DNA of 15,173 nucleotides from Burkholderiales bacterium (GTDB lineage: Bacteria > Pseudomonadota > Gammaproteobacteria > Burkholderiales > Usitatibacteraceae), in assembly GCA_014378085.1 (NCBI GenBank), contig JACMOJ010000551.1:1-15173 (forward strand), given 5' to 3'. The position numbers were made by a program, and so were the translations under genes. This document shows, piece by piece, positions 1 through 6,349 of the stretch. The notes under the pieces are model-generated. The model saw only the letters and a program-made list of their open reading frames with translations, did not search any database and was not told the origin of the DNA. Position 1 is the stretch's first letter; the number at the start of each line of letters is the position of its first letter.

Positions 1-499
1 GCCAATACACCTCACAGCCGGGGGTGGCGCGCAATTGCGAGACATTAAGGTTGGCAAACAATTGCGGGTTTTTGTGCGCGTCAAAATACAGCTTGTCGTC
101 CGGCAGATTAAAAATTTCGAGCTTGACGGCATTCGCCCTTTCATCCGGCGTCATGCGATAAACACGTTGACGATAAGACTTGGTCAAATCACCATCAAGC
201 GATTGCTGAACGTAATAAACGTGTTTGCCGATGTTCGGCGCAACCACTGGGGCGAATATGTGATGGATGTGCGCGATTTTTTCGTCGGCCGGTTTGGTCT
301 TGATATCGATTTGCTGCTGCCAGACCTGCTCGTTGTTATTCCATTCGCCGCCGAACCACTTGATGAAGCGATCAAAATCGGCGTTCAGGGTTGGCGCTGC
401 GGCGCTCGGGGTGGCCACTGGCGCGGATGTTTGCGCGCAACCGGCAACGCTCATGCACGCCAATGCAAGCGCTGCAAATGGGATGTTTTTGGTGAAGAT
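1..499 (-). CDS. CpcT/CpeT-like (chromophore-lyase family) lipoprotein, 3' end outside window, start codon unclear
   Basis: Reading the minus strand from about 499 gives a lipoprotein signal: a lysine, the hydrophobic run IPFAALALACMSV, then the lipobox VAGC with its cysteine codon at 437-439. The mature part contains WFGGEWNNNEQVWQQ, HHIFAPVVAP, VYYVQQSLDG, YRQRVYRM and, at the window edge, GCEVYW. These match the layout of the CpcT/CpeT family. In cyanobacteria that family attaches bilins to phycobiliproteins; its lipoprotein members in non-photosynthetic bacteria have no established role, so no lyase activity is claimed here. The C-terminus lies beyond base 1. The frame has a TAA at 509-511 and no ATG, GTG or TTG before the signal peptide. 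The coordinate 499 assumes an ATC start, which is a guess. The gene lies 97 bp downstream of the PH-domain gene on the same strand. Confidence 0.75.
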   Translation of the reverse strand, partial: MFTKNIPFAALALACMSVAGCAQTSAPVATPSAAAPTLNADFDRFIKWFGGEWNNNEQVWQQQIDIKTKPADEKIAHIHHIFAPVVAPNIGKHVYYVQQSLDGDLTKSYRQRVYRMTPDERANAVKLEIFNLPDDKLYFDAHKNPQLFANLNVSQLRATPGCEVYW

Positions 500-525
500 A
501 TCAGACCCTTAAAGTTGTCCGGACA
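498..525 (-). promoter_or_regulatory. Possible sigma70-like promoter before the CpcT-like gene
   Basis: On the minus strand TTGTCC (525-520) and TGATAT (503-498) are separated by 17 bp. Transcription would begin near 491, inside the apparent signal-peptide coding region, which conflicts with a start at 499. The match may therefore be chance. It is recorded because the 5' end of this gene is unresolved. Confidence 0.25.
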
Positions 526-595
526 AATTCTACACGACTTGATGTTTTCGTGGCTCCTGCGCTGGTTCGGGCGTCGCTATGTCGCCTTGCGCTGA

Positions 596-1183
596 CTACG
601 CACGATTCTTTAAATGCGAGGTAATTTCTGTTAGTTTTGATTCAATCCGTTGCAAGATGGCGAGGGTCGAATCTTGCGTGGCGGACGAGGCGGGGAAAGC
701 AAATGCGCCGCCATGTTGTTTTAAGCGGTCACGCGCCGCCAATATTTTGTTGCGAAATTCTTGCGCGTCGATGATGCCGGTCAGTTCCATGTTGGCCGCT
801 GCATTGTGGCTCGAGCCGGCGGTTTCAAATTTCAATGTGCTGAGATTGAAGTGTTTCAGAATCGGGCCCTCGATAAACGTCACGTCCTGAATGTTTTCCA
901 GCGGAATCGTTTTCTCCACTTGCACCAGAATCCCTTTGCGAAAACGGATGGATTTGGCAGTCAGCTCACAATCGAGCCGATCAAAGTAATGCCGCGCCCA
1001 CCAACTGCCGAGCCCCAAGAACCAGACGATCGCGACCGGAATGCCGATGAAGGTGACAATCATCGTGAAGCCGATGGTGATGACCAAGTAGGGCCGTATC
1101 AATGGATTGAACGACGCACGAAAAGACACGGGCTCGACGGCCGTGGTGGTGGTGGGGATGGGGATGGTGGGGATTGTGCTCAT
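596..1183 (-). CDS. Membrane-anchored PH (bPH2/DUF304-type) domain protein
   Basis: The product is 195 residues. The ATG at 1183 is chosen over an upstream in-frame start because AAGGA lies about 7 bases before it. The N-terminus (2-16) is low complexity, rich in Pro, Thr and Ile. A hydrophobic segment of nearly 30 residues (about 31-59) predicts one long or two short membrane passes. It is followed by a bacterial PH-like domain (about 62-145) with the typical pattern DCELTAKSIRFRKGIL, then TIPLENIQDV and TLKFETAG. Residues 172-192 look like a short amphipathic or coiled-coil tail. In this family (YdbS/YdbT-like and relatives) the domain follows membrane helices and its ligand is generally unknown. 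It is the second gene after the DCC protein gene, with a 23-bp gap, so the two are probably co-transcribed. Confidence 0.85.
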   Translation of the reverse strand: MSTIPTIPIPTTTTAVEPVSFRASFNPLIRPYLVITIGFTMIVTFIGIPVAIVWFLGLGSWWARHYFDRLDCELTAKSIRFRKGILVQVEKTIPLENIQDVTFIEGPILKHFNLSTLKFETAGSSHNAAANMELTGIIDAQEFRNKILAARDRLKQHGGAFAFPASSATQDSTLAILQRIESKLTEITSHLKNRA

Positions 1184-1206
1184 AAAAAATCCTTCAGCTG
1201 ACGATG

Positions 1207-1617
1207 TCACTTCACGCACACATCGCAATCAGCGAGTTTGCGGGTGGGGCGGATGCGCAGAAACACGCGGTAGGCACGCTCCAAAAGCCACGGCAAGGGC
1301 GGGATGGATAACAAACGGCCGATGAGGCGAAAGCGAGGTAGCGCGCGCCACAGTGCGAGAAAACCGGCCGCACCGTGCGTGATTCCGGCAGCGGTGGCCA
1401 CGTGAAATCGCGCCATCGCGGCTTGTCGCAAAACGCCGGTTGGTAACGCGGCGTCAGAACAGGTGGTGAGATCCACCCAACTGATGTTGTCGGCCCCCGG
1501 TTGGCGCTGATAGAAGCTAATTTCGCGTGAACAAATCGGGCAGCCGCCGTCGAAATACACAGTGGCCGCGGGTGTCGCGGGCGATGCCGGGGTTTGAGGA
1601 TACGTTTCAGTTGTCAT
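1207..1617 (-). CDS. DCC family (DUF393) thiol-disulfide oxidoreductase-like protein
   Basis: The product is 136 residues. The segment VYFDGGCPICSREISFYQ (about 20-37) carries the DxxCxxC signature of the family, with Cys26 and Cys29 as the predicted redox pair in a thioredoxin-like fold. The tail, ending in the cysteine-containing DCDVCVK, matches the usual family length. Members are thought to be thiol-disulfide oxidoreductases on the basis of the CxxC motif, but substrates are mostly unknown. The ATG at 1617 is the last Met before the conserved block; an upstream extension to 1719 would cover the coaC start and is not favoured. No clear Shine-Dalgarno is visible. AAATAT at 1628-1623 could be a -10 element very close to the start codon. 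It is divergent from coaC across 94 bp. Confidence 0.85.
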   Translation of the reverse strand: MTTETYPQTPASPATPAATVYFDGGCPICSREISFYQRQPGADNISWVDLTTCSDAALPTGVLRQAAMARFHVATAAGITHGAAGFLALWRALPRFRLIGRLLSIPPLPWLLERAYRVFLRIRPTRKLADCDVCVK

Positions 1618-1699
1618 AAACGATATTTTGGCGCTCGGCGGCGTCTCACACAAGCTAAATTTGCCGACTCCGCAGGGCGGGAAGTGACTGTGCCGCGAA

Positions 1700-1705
1700 T
1701 ATAAT
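1700..1705 (+). promoter_or_regulatory. Perfect -10 (TATAAT) directly before coaC, possible leaderless transcript
   Basis: TATAAT at 1700-1705 would place +1 at 1712, which is the A of the coaC ATG. No good -35 hexamer is seen at 16-18 bp and no strong Shine-Dalgarno precedes the ATG. This suggests, without proving, a leaderless coaC mRNA. Confidence 0.4.
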
Positions 1706-1711
1706 TTGGGC

Positions 1712-2233
1712 ATGAACATTCTCTTTCAGCTGTCGGGGTCGATTGCTTGTTACAAGGCGTGCAGCGTCATTTCGCAATTGGTGCAGGCCGGCCATGCGGT
1801 GCAGTGTGTTGCCAGCACATCCGCGAAACAATTTATTGGGCCGGCAACCATTGAAGGGCTCTCGCAGCGCGATTTGCTGACGGACACCTTTCAGCCCGGG
1901 CGCTGGATGGAGCACATTGCGCTCAATCGCTGGGCGGACCGTTCGATCATTTGCCCGGCGACGGCAAATCGACTCAACAAAATGGCCGCTGGTGTTGCCG
2001 ATGATTTGATGGGAAATCTCTGGCTAACGCACGATTTCGCCAAGCCATTGTTTGTGGTGCCCGCCATGAACACCAAGATGTGGCAGCACCCGATCACGCA
2101 GGCGTCGGTGACCAAGTTGCAATCGCTTGGTGTGCGCATGCTAAGCCCAACGGCCGGCAATCTTGCTTGCGGCGATGTCGGCGACGGCAGATTGATGGAG
2201 CCGGAGGACATCCTGAAAGCCATCCTGACGTGA
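1712..2233 (+). CDS. coaC: Phosphopantothenoylcysteine decarboxylase (stand-alone CoaC)
   Basis: This 173-residue HFCD-family flavoprotein decarboxylates 4'-phosphopantothenoylcysteine to 4'-phosphopantetheine in CoA synthesis. The FMN-binding start LSGSIACYKA (8-17) is clear. The catalytic His is His68 in MEHIALNRWAD. The substrate-binding motif PAMNTKMW has Asn120, and the flexible flap LACGDVGDGR carries Cys153, the expected acid. All key residues are present. The motif PAMNTKMWQHPITQ resembles the separate CoaC of Streptococcus more than the N-terminal half of proteobacterial Dfp/CoaBC. Length is that of a single-domain enzyme. ATG at 1712 is chosen; a TTG at 1706 is in frame. The TGA stop overlaps the probable GTG start of coaB in GTGA, so translational coupling is likely. 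Confidence 0.93.
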   Translation: MNILFQLSGSIACYKACSVISQLVQAGHAVQCVASTSAKQFIGPATIEGLSQRDLLTDTFQPGRWMEHIALNRWADRSIICPATANRLNKMAAGVADDLMGNLWLTHDFAKPLFVVPAMNTKMWQHPITQASVTKLQSLGVRMLSPTAGNLACGDVGDGRLMEPEDILKAILT

Positions 2234-2922
2234 ATGGCTCGAGTAGCGTGAAAGGGAAGAGGGTTTTAGTCACCAGCGGCGGAACACGCGAGCCCATCGA
2301 CGGCGTTCGTGTGATGACCAACAGCAGCACCGGCGGCACCGGCGCGTACATCGCGGACACGTTTGTTAAAAACGGCGCGGATGTCGTTTTGTTGCGGGCC
2401 GAGGGTGCGGCAAAGCCGGTGGAGGCGCGGATTGTGCAGCGCACGTTTGTCACGGCTACCGACCTCGATATGCTTTGCCAACAAATACTGGGAAGCCAAG
2501 AGTTCGATCTGATCATTCATGCCGCAGCAGTGAGTGATTTTGTTGTTGAGAGTTTGGAAATTGATGGCGTTAAGCATGCCGCGCCGCTGACAAAAAAATT
2601 GCCGTCGACTTCTGCTTTGTCGCTTCATTTGCGCCCCGGCAAAAAAATTCTTCCGCACCTGAAAGACTACAGCCGCAATGGCGAAGTGCAATTGGTAGGT
2701 TTTAAGCTGTGCGATGGTGCAAGCGCCGCCGAGGCGCAGCAGGCGGTACACAATGTTCTGGCGTCGGGCGCTGATTGGGTGGTCCACAACGACCTTTCAA
2801 CTATGCACCAACAACGCGCAATGGTCTGGTCAAAGGCGGGAAGTGCGGTGGTGTGTGCCACGTTAGAAGAGTTGGCGCGCCACCTTGTTGCGCTCGTCAG
2901 CGTGGCGGATCAGGGCGGATAA
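2230..2922 (+). CDS. coaB: Phosphopantothenate--cysteine ligase (stand-alone CoaB)
   Basis: The product is 230 residues from GTG at 2230; a GTG at 2248 is the alternative start. It joins 4'-phosphopantothenate to cysteine using a nucleotide triphosphate (CTP in the fused enzyme; CTP or ATP in other classes). Visible motifs are VLVTSGGTREPIDGVR (12-27), TNSSTGGTGAYIA (30-42), HAAAVSDF (97-104), TKKLPS (121-126), LVGFKLCDG (155-163) and NDLS (187-190). The TNxSTG and VGFKL forms are those of monofunctional Streptococcus-type ligases; the fused Proteobacteria type has TNxSSGKMG and KIKK patterns. It overlaps coaC by 4 bp in a different frame. The summed length of CoaC and CoaB is close to a fused Dfp, so a split fusion was considered. 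The motif class argues for a genuinely separate gene. Confidence 0.92.
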   Translation: MNGSSSVKGKRVLVTSGGTREPIDGVRVMTNSSTGGTGAYIADTFVKNGADVVLLRAEGAAKPVEARIVQRTFVTATDLDMLCQQILGSQEFDLIIHAAAVSDFVVESLEIDGVKHAAPLTKKLPSTSALSLHLRPGKKILPHLKDYSRNGEVQLVGFKLCDGASAAEAQQAVHNVLASGADWVVHNDLSTMHQQRAMVWSKAGSAVVCATLEELARHLVALVSVADQGG

Positions 2923-2954
2923 CAGGCGATCGCGGTGCGGCGGTTGATGCTGCG

Positions 2955-2978
2955 CCGGCGCTACAACCGGCGCTACAA
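2955..2978 (+). repeat. 12-bp tandem doublet in the coaB-coaA gap
   Basis: CCGGCGCTACAA occurs twice in direct succession (2955-2966, 2967-2978), followed by a decayed third copy from 2979. It lies 20 bp before the chosen coaA ATG. If translation began at GTG 2935 it would encode an Arg/Tyr/Asn-rich N-terminus. Confidence 0.8.
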
Positions 2979-2997
2979 CCGACGCCGTCAACAAAAC

Positions 2998-3786
2998 ATG
3001 GACAAACATCTCAACCAAGTCATTGAAGCCATTGCCGCCACCGCTCCCTCGCGTGACGGGGCCCCGCTGGTGGTTGGGTTGGCCGGAAGTGTGGCCGCCG
3101 GTAAGAGCACCTTGGCGGCGCGACTTGCCGAGGGCTGGCGCAATATGGGGCGCCGTGTCGAGGTGGTTTCAACCGACGGCTTTCTGTATCCGAACGACGT
3201 ACTACAAGCGCGTGGCTTGCAACTGCGAAAGGGTTTCCCGGAAAGTTACGACAGCGCCGCGTTTACGGCGTTTCTGGATGTTGCGCGCGGAGGCGGCGTC
3301 GGTCGAGGTGGATCGTCAGGATTGTTCGTGCCGGTTTACTCGCATCAAACCTATGACGTTTCGCGTGAAACGCGTCGCGAGATTGCACCTTCCGATATTT
3401 TGGTGGTCGAAGGTATCAATGCGTTGCAGTCGGCGTTCACGGCGGGACGGTTAGATGTGCCGGTGTACCTTGATGCGGTGGAGGCGGATTTGTTCCACTG
3501 GTATTACGAACGGGGCTCGCGCCTGCGTGAGGCGGCGAAAACTGACCCAACTTCGTTCTTTGTGCGTTATTTGGGGCTGTCAGATGCCGAGTGGGACGCG
3601 CAGCTGCGGCTGTTTTGGAATGATATCAACCTGCCTAATTTACAGATGCACATTGCGCCAACCAAGATGTATGCCGATTACGTTTTTGAAAAAGCGCGAG
3701 ACCACACACTTAGTGTTGTGCATGTGCCAAGAATCGCGCCGACTATCGAGCGGATCAATACGACGCTGTCGCGCGACGCTCATTAA
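2998..3786 (+). CDS. coaA: Type I pantothenate kinase, N-terminally short form
   Basis: CoaA phosphorylates pantothenate to 4'-phosphopantothenate, the usual control point of CoA synthesis. The product is 262 residues. The Walker A motif GSVAAGKST (30-38) has Lys36. TDGFLYPN (59-66) matches the TDGFL motif with its catalytic Asp. RKGFPESYD (77-85), PVYSHQTYD (112-120), VVEGINALQS (136-145), YLDA (157-160) and the C-terminal NLQMHIAPTK (214-223) all match the family. The E. coli enzyme is 316 residues with the P-loop Lys at 101, so about 65 N-terminal residues are absent here. A Gly-rich stretch (98-107) sits in a loop. The ATG at 2998 has no Shine-Dalgarno; GTG 2935 or ATG 2947 would add an Arg-rich extension over a tandem repeat but still not restore the missing region. 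It lies 75 bp after coaB and 25 bp before panB. Confidence 0.9.
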   Translation: MDKHLNQVIEAIAATAPSRDGAPLVVGLAGSVAAGKSTLAARLAEGWRNMGRRVEVVSTDGFLYPNDVLQARGLQLRKGFPESYDSAAFTAFLDVARGGGVGRGGSSGLFVPVYSHQTYDVSRETRREIAPSDILVVEGINALQSAFTAGRLDVPVYLDAVEADLFHWYYERGSRLREAAKTDPTSFFVRYLGLSDAEWDAQLRLFWNDINLPNLQMHIAPTKMYADYVFEKARDHTLSVVHVPRIAPTIERINTTLSRDAH

Positions 3787-3811
3787 CCGAAGCTGCTGAA
3801 GAAAGAACCGG

Positions 3812-4597
3812 ATGCAAATCCCAGATTTTGTGAAACGTAAAAAAGCCCGCGCGAAAATTTCTTGTGTGACGTGTTATGACTTTCCGTATGCCCAGCTGTT
3901 GGCGAAAACGGACATCGACTTTTTGCTTGTTGGGGACTCGGTGGCGATGGTGGTGCATGGTCACCCGAGTACCTTACAAGCGGATGTCGAGATGATGTGT
4001 TTACACACCAGCGCCGTGGCGCGTGGCGCGGCGGGCAAGTTTGTCGTGACTGATATGCCGTTTTTGGAACACCGTAAGGGTATCGCCGAAGCGGTCACGG
4101 CGGCGCAGCGGTTACTTCGCGCCGGTGCTAACGCGATCAAGATTGAGGGCGCGGAAGGCAATCTCGAAACCATCCGCAGTCTGGTGACGGCAGGTGTGCC
4201 GGTCATGGGACACGTTGGGCTAACGCCACAGTTTGTGAATGCGTTTGGCGGTTTTAAGGTGCAGGGCCGTGAGTCCGCTGCGGCGGCACAAATCGTGGCG
4301 GACGCCAAGGCGCTTGAGCAGGCGGGTGTTTTTGCGATAGTTGCCGAAGGGGTGCCGGCGTCGCTGGGCAAATTGATTGCAGAATCCGTGTCGGTGCCAA
4401 TCATCGGTATTGGCGCCGGGGTGGAGGTGGATGGTCAGGTGTTGGTGTTGCAAGACATGCTCGGCCTCACCCCTAAGATTCCGCGTTTTGTGCGTGTATT
4501 TGCCGACGTCGCGGCGGTGTCACTGGAGGGGCTCAATGCGTTTGATGCCGCGGTGAAAGCCGGCACGTTTCCCACTGCGGCAGAAAGTTACCTGTAG
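3812..4597 (+). CDS. panB: 3-methyl-2-oxobutanoate hydroxymethyltransferase (ketopantoate synthesis)
   Basis: PanB transfers a hydroxymethyl group from 5,10-methylene-tetrahydrofolate to 2-oxoisovalerate to give ketopantoate, the first committed step of pantothenate synthesis. The product is 261 residues, near the E. coli length (264). The Mg-binding residues are in place: Asp42 in LLVGDSVAMVVHGH, Asp81 in VVTDMPF and Glu112 in IKIEGAEG. The predicted catalytic Glu179 lies in VAEGVP, followed by PIIGIGAG. TPQFVNAFGGFKVQGR matches the family block around residues 138-153. A purine-rich GAAGAAAG precedes the ATG at 3812. It follows coaA by 25 bp and precedes panC by 2 bp, so it sits in the middle of the proposed operon. 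Confidence 0.96.
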   Translation: MQIPDFVKRKKARAKISCVTCYDFPYAQLLAKTDIDFLLVGDSVAMVVHGHPSTLQADVEMMCLHTSAVARGAAGKFVVTDMPFLEHRKGIAEAVTAAQRLLRAGANAIKIEGAEGNLETIRSLVTAGVPVMGHVGLTPQFVNAFGGFKVQGRESAAAAQIVADAKALEQAGVFAIVAEGVPASLGKLIAESVSVPIIGIGAGVEVDGQVLVLQDMLGLTPKIPRFVRVFADVAAVSLEGLNAFDAAVKAGTFPTAAESYL

Positions 4598-4599
4598 TC

Positions 4600-5382
4600 A
4601 TGACCATTACCGTATTTCGCTCGGTGGCTGAATGGCGTGTGATCAAACCGTCTGGCGATACTATTGGTGTGGTGCCGACGATGGGGGCGTTACACGCTGG
4701 CCACATCTCGCTCGTTGAGCGCGCGCTTCAAGATAATCAGCACGTCGTCGCGACCATTTATGTGAACCCCACGCAGTTCAACAGCGCGAGTGATCTCGCC
4801 GCGTATCCGCAAACCTTCGACGAAGACTGCGCCATGCTGCAACAAGCCGGGTGTCACTTTGTGTTCGCCCCCACCTATGAGACCTTGTACCCCGACAAGT
4901 ATCGTTATCGGATCAATGAATCGGAGATAAGCAAAGTGCTTGAGGGGGAATTTCGGGCCGGACACTTTGATGGCATGCTGACCGTGGTCTTGAAGTTGCT
5001 TAATATTGTTGGTGCCGATGTCGCTTATTTCGGTGAGAAAGATTTTCAGCAGCTATTGTTGGTCCGTGAAATGCTCCATGCGTTTCAACACGCCACCCGG
5101 ATTGTTACCTGTCCAACCATGCGCGAATCCGATGGGGTTGCGATGAGCAGCCGCAACCGTCGGTTGAATGGGGCACAACGCGCGCTTGCCGCTGAATGGT
5201 CTAGCACGCTGGCAGATCTGACACTCGCATGTGATGATGTGCGCGTGCGTCTCGAAGCGCTTGGGTTTCGTGTGGATTACATTGAAGAACGCTGGGGGCG
5301 ACGCCTTGGTGCGGTTCACACCCCGGCAATTGATGGTGGCGCCGAGATTCGTTTAATCGATAACGTTGCGCTGGCTGTCTAA
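4600..5382 (+). CDS. panC: Pantoate--beta-alanine ligase (pantothenate synthetase)
   Basis: PanC condenses pantoate with beta-alanine through a pantoyl-adenylate to make pantothenate. The product is 260 residues, somewhat shorter than the E. coli 283. The HIGH-type nucleotidyl-transfer signature is in PTMGALHAGH (26-35, His32 and His35). VNPTQF (55-60), LEGEFRAGHFDG (114-125), GEKDFQQL (145-152), MSSRN (182-186, the KMSKS-equivalent loop) and the terminal RLIDN (251-255) are all present. The active site therefore looks complete and the shortening is in the C-terminal dimer region. The ATG at 4600 begins 2 bp after the panB stop, indicating coupling. The TAA stop lies 1 bp from the stop of the convergent GST gene. 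Confidence 0.96.
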   Translation: MTITVFRSVAEWRVIKPSGDTIGVVPTMGALHAGHISLVERALQDNQHVVATIYVNPTQFNSASDLAAYPQTFDEDCAMLQQAGCHFVFAPTYETLYPDKYRYRINESEISKVLEGEFRAGHFDGMLTVVLKLLNIVGADVAYFGEKDFQQLLLVREMLHAFQHATRIVTCPTMRESDGVAMSSRNRRLNGAQRALAAEWSSTLADLTLACDDVRVRLEALGFRVDYIEERWGRRLGAVHTPAIDGGAEIRLIDNVALAV

Positions 5383-5383
5383 C

Positions 5384-6085
5384 CTACGACTTCACCTGAA
5401 AGTCGGCGAGTGTCGGGCCGCCCTTTTCCAGCGCGCGCGGATAGGCGGGCCGCGACTCCATCCGTTTTTTGAAGTCACGTAGCTTGGGGTAGTGTTTGCC
5501 CTTGGCAACACGCGAGAGCGCGGCATCCACCGCAAAACTCATCTGAAAATCTGCCATGGAAAGATTTTCACCGGAGAACCAAGTGTGTTCAGCAAGATGC
5601 GCTTCCATAAAGGCCAGGGCGGTATCGAGATTGGGGTCGATTAATTTGCTGATGACAGCGTCTGAAATACCGCGTGCAATCGGCCGCACAAAAAATGGCA
5701 TGGGTTGTGTGGGAATGGTGGCAAACACCAGCTTCATCACCAACCAATTCATCAGTGAGCCTTCTGCATAGTGCATCCAGAAGCGGCACTGGCGGTGCTC
5801 ATCGGTGCCGACCGCTGGCTGCAGATTTGCCAGATCGCCCTTTGCTTTTGCGCCATAGGTTTCCACCAAATATTCGATGATCGCGCCAGACTCAGCGACC
5901 ACTTCGCCCTCATCAACAATGACCGGCGACTTGCCGAGCGGATGTATCTTCTTCAGTTCCGGTGGCGCAAGGCGCGTTTTGGCGTCGCGTTTGTAGATCT
6001 TTAGCTCGTAGGGCACGCCTAGCTCTTCGAGCAACCAGAGAATGCGTTGGGAACGGGAATTTTCGAGGTGGTGAACAGTAATCAT
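5384..6085 (-). CDS. Glutathione S-transferase family protein
   Basis: The product is 233 residues. The N-terminal thioredoxin-like domain begins HHLENSRSQRILWLLEEL (5-22), followed by the cis-Pro region GKSPVI (51-56) and the glutathione-binding ESGAIIEYL (65-73). The all-helical C-terminal domain includes WFSGENLSMADF, with the N-capping/hydrophobic-staple pattern usual in GSTs. Residues such as Ser10 or Ser12 could serve the thiolate, but the class and substrate cannot be told from sequence. ATG at 6085 fits the family N-terminus; the frame stays open to 6214, but that extension has no homology signal. No clear ribosome binding site is visible. An inverted repeat lies about 62 bp upstream. 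It converges on panC with a 1-bp gap. Confidence 0.9.
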   Translation of the reverse strand: MITVHHLENSRSQRILWLLEELGVPYELKIYKRDAKTRLAPPELKKIHPLGKSPVIVDEGEVVAESGAIIEYLVETYGAKAKGDLANLQPAVGTDEHRQCRFWMHYAEGSLMNWLVMKLVFATIPTQPMPFFVRPIARGISDAVISKLIDPNLDTALAFMEAHLAEHTWFSGENLSMADFQMSFAVDAALSRVAKGKHYPKLRDFKKRMESRPAYPRALEKGGPTLADFQVKS

Positions 6086-6146
6086 GTTGGGCAGCTTTTC
6101 GGGAAACGATTCACAGGGACGCTCATGCTGCCTGTTGGGAACACCG

Positions 6147-6164
6147 TTGGCAAGCGGATGCCAA
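6147..6164. promoter_or_regulatory. Inverted repeat TTGGCA-N6-TGCCAA, candidate operator
   Basis: Perfect 6-bp arms at 6147-6152 and 6159-6164 enclose a 6-bp centre. It lies 62 bp upstream of the GST start codon, a usual distance for a repressor or LysR-type site. The regulator is unknown. Confidence 0.4.
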
Positions 6165-6268
6165 ACATAGCGCGGACGCCGTGCCAAACACCGGGCGAAA
6201 AAAGGTAAGCGCAAGTTAGCGTGGGACCTACGATCACAAGAAGATAATTGTCCAGATCGATCTCGAAA

Positions 6269-6296
6269 TTGACTGTTGAATCTGCCGCGCTACAAT
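6269..6296 (+). promoter_or_regulatory. Sigma70-type promoter for the GNAT gene
   Basis: TTGACT (6269-6274) and TACAAT (6291-6296) are separated by 16 bp. Transcription should start near 6303, giving a leader of about 90 nt before the GNAT ATG. Confidence 0.65.
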
Positions 6297-6308
6297 ATTC
6301 GTCTTGAA

Positions 6309-6320
6309 CACAATATTGTG
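6309..6320. promoter_or_regulatory. Perfect palindrome CACAATATTGTG, candidate operator
   Basis: The 12-bp site is its own reverse complement and sits just downstream of the predicted +1 of the GNAT promoter, a classic repressor position. A related half, ACAATATT, overlaps the -10 element at 6292-6299. Confidence 0.5.
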
Positions 6321-6349
6321 CAGTGAACGCAGGGAGAAAACTCGCCAGC

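Noticed and set aside
35..595. Long open frame on the plus strand opposite the CpcT-like gene
   Set aside because: The minus strand encodes a protein with a lipobox and family motifs. The plus frame has no recognisable domain and runs antisense past the lipoprotein N-terminus.
1712..2922. A frameshifted fused coaBC
   Set aside because: Combined length fits a fusion, but the motifs are those of stand-alone enzymes, the junction has a clean GTGA overlap and there is no homopolymer prone to error.
3023..3799. Open frames overlapping coaA in another plus frame
   Set aside because: They are Arg- and Cys-rich shadow translations of a well-conserved kinase.
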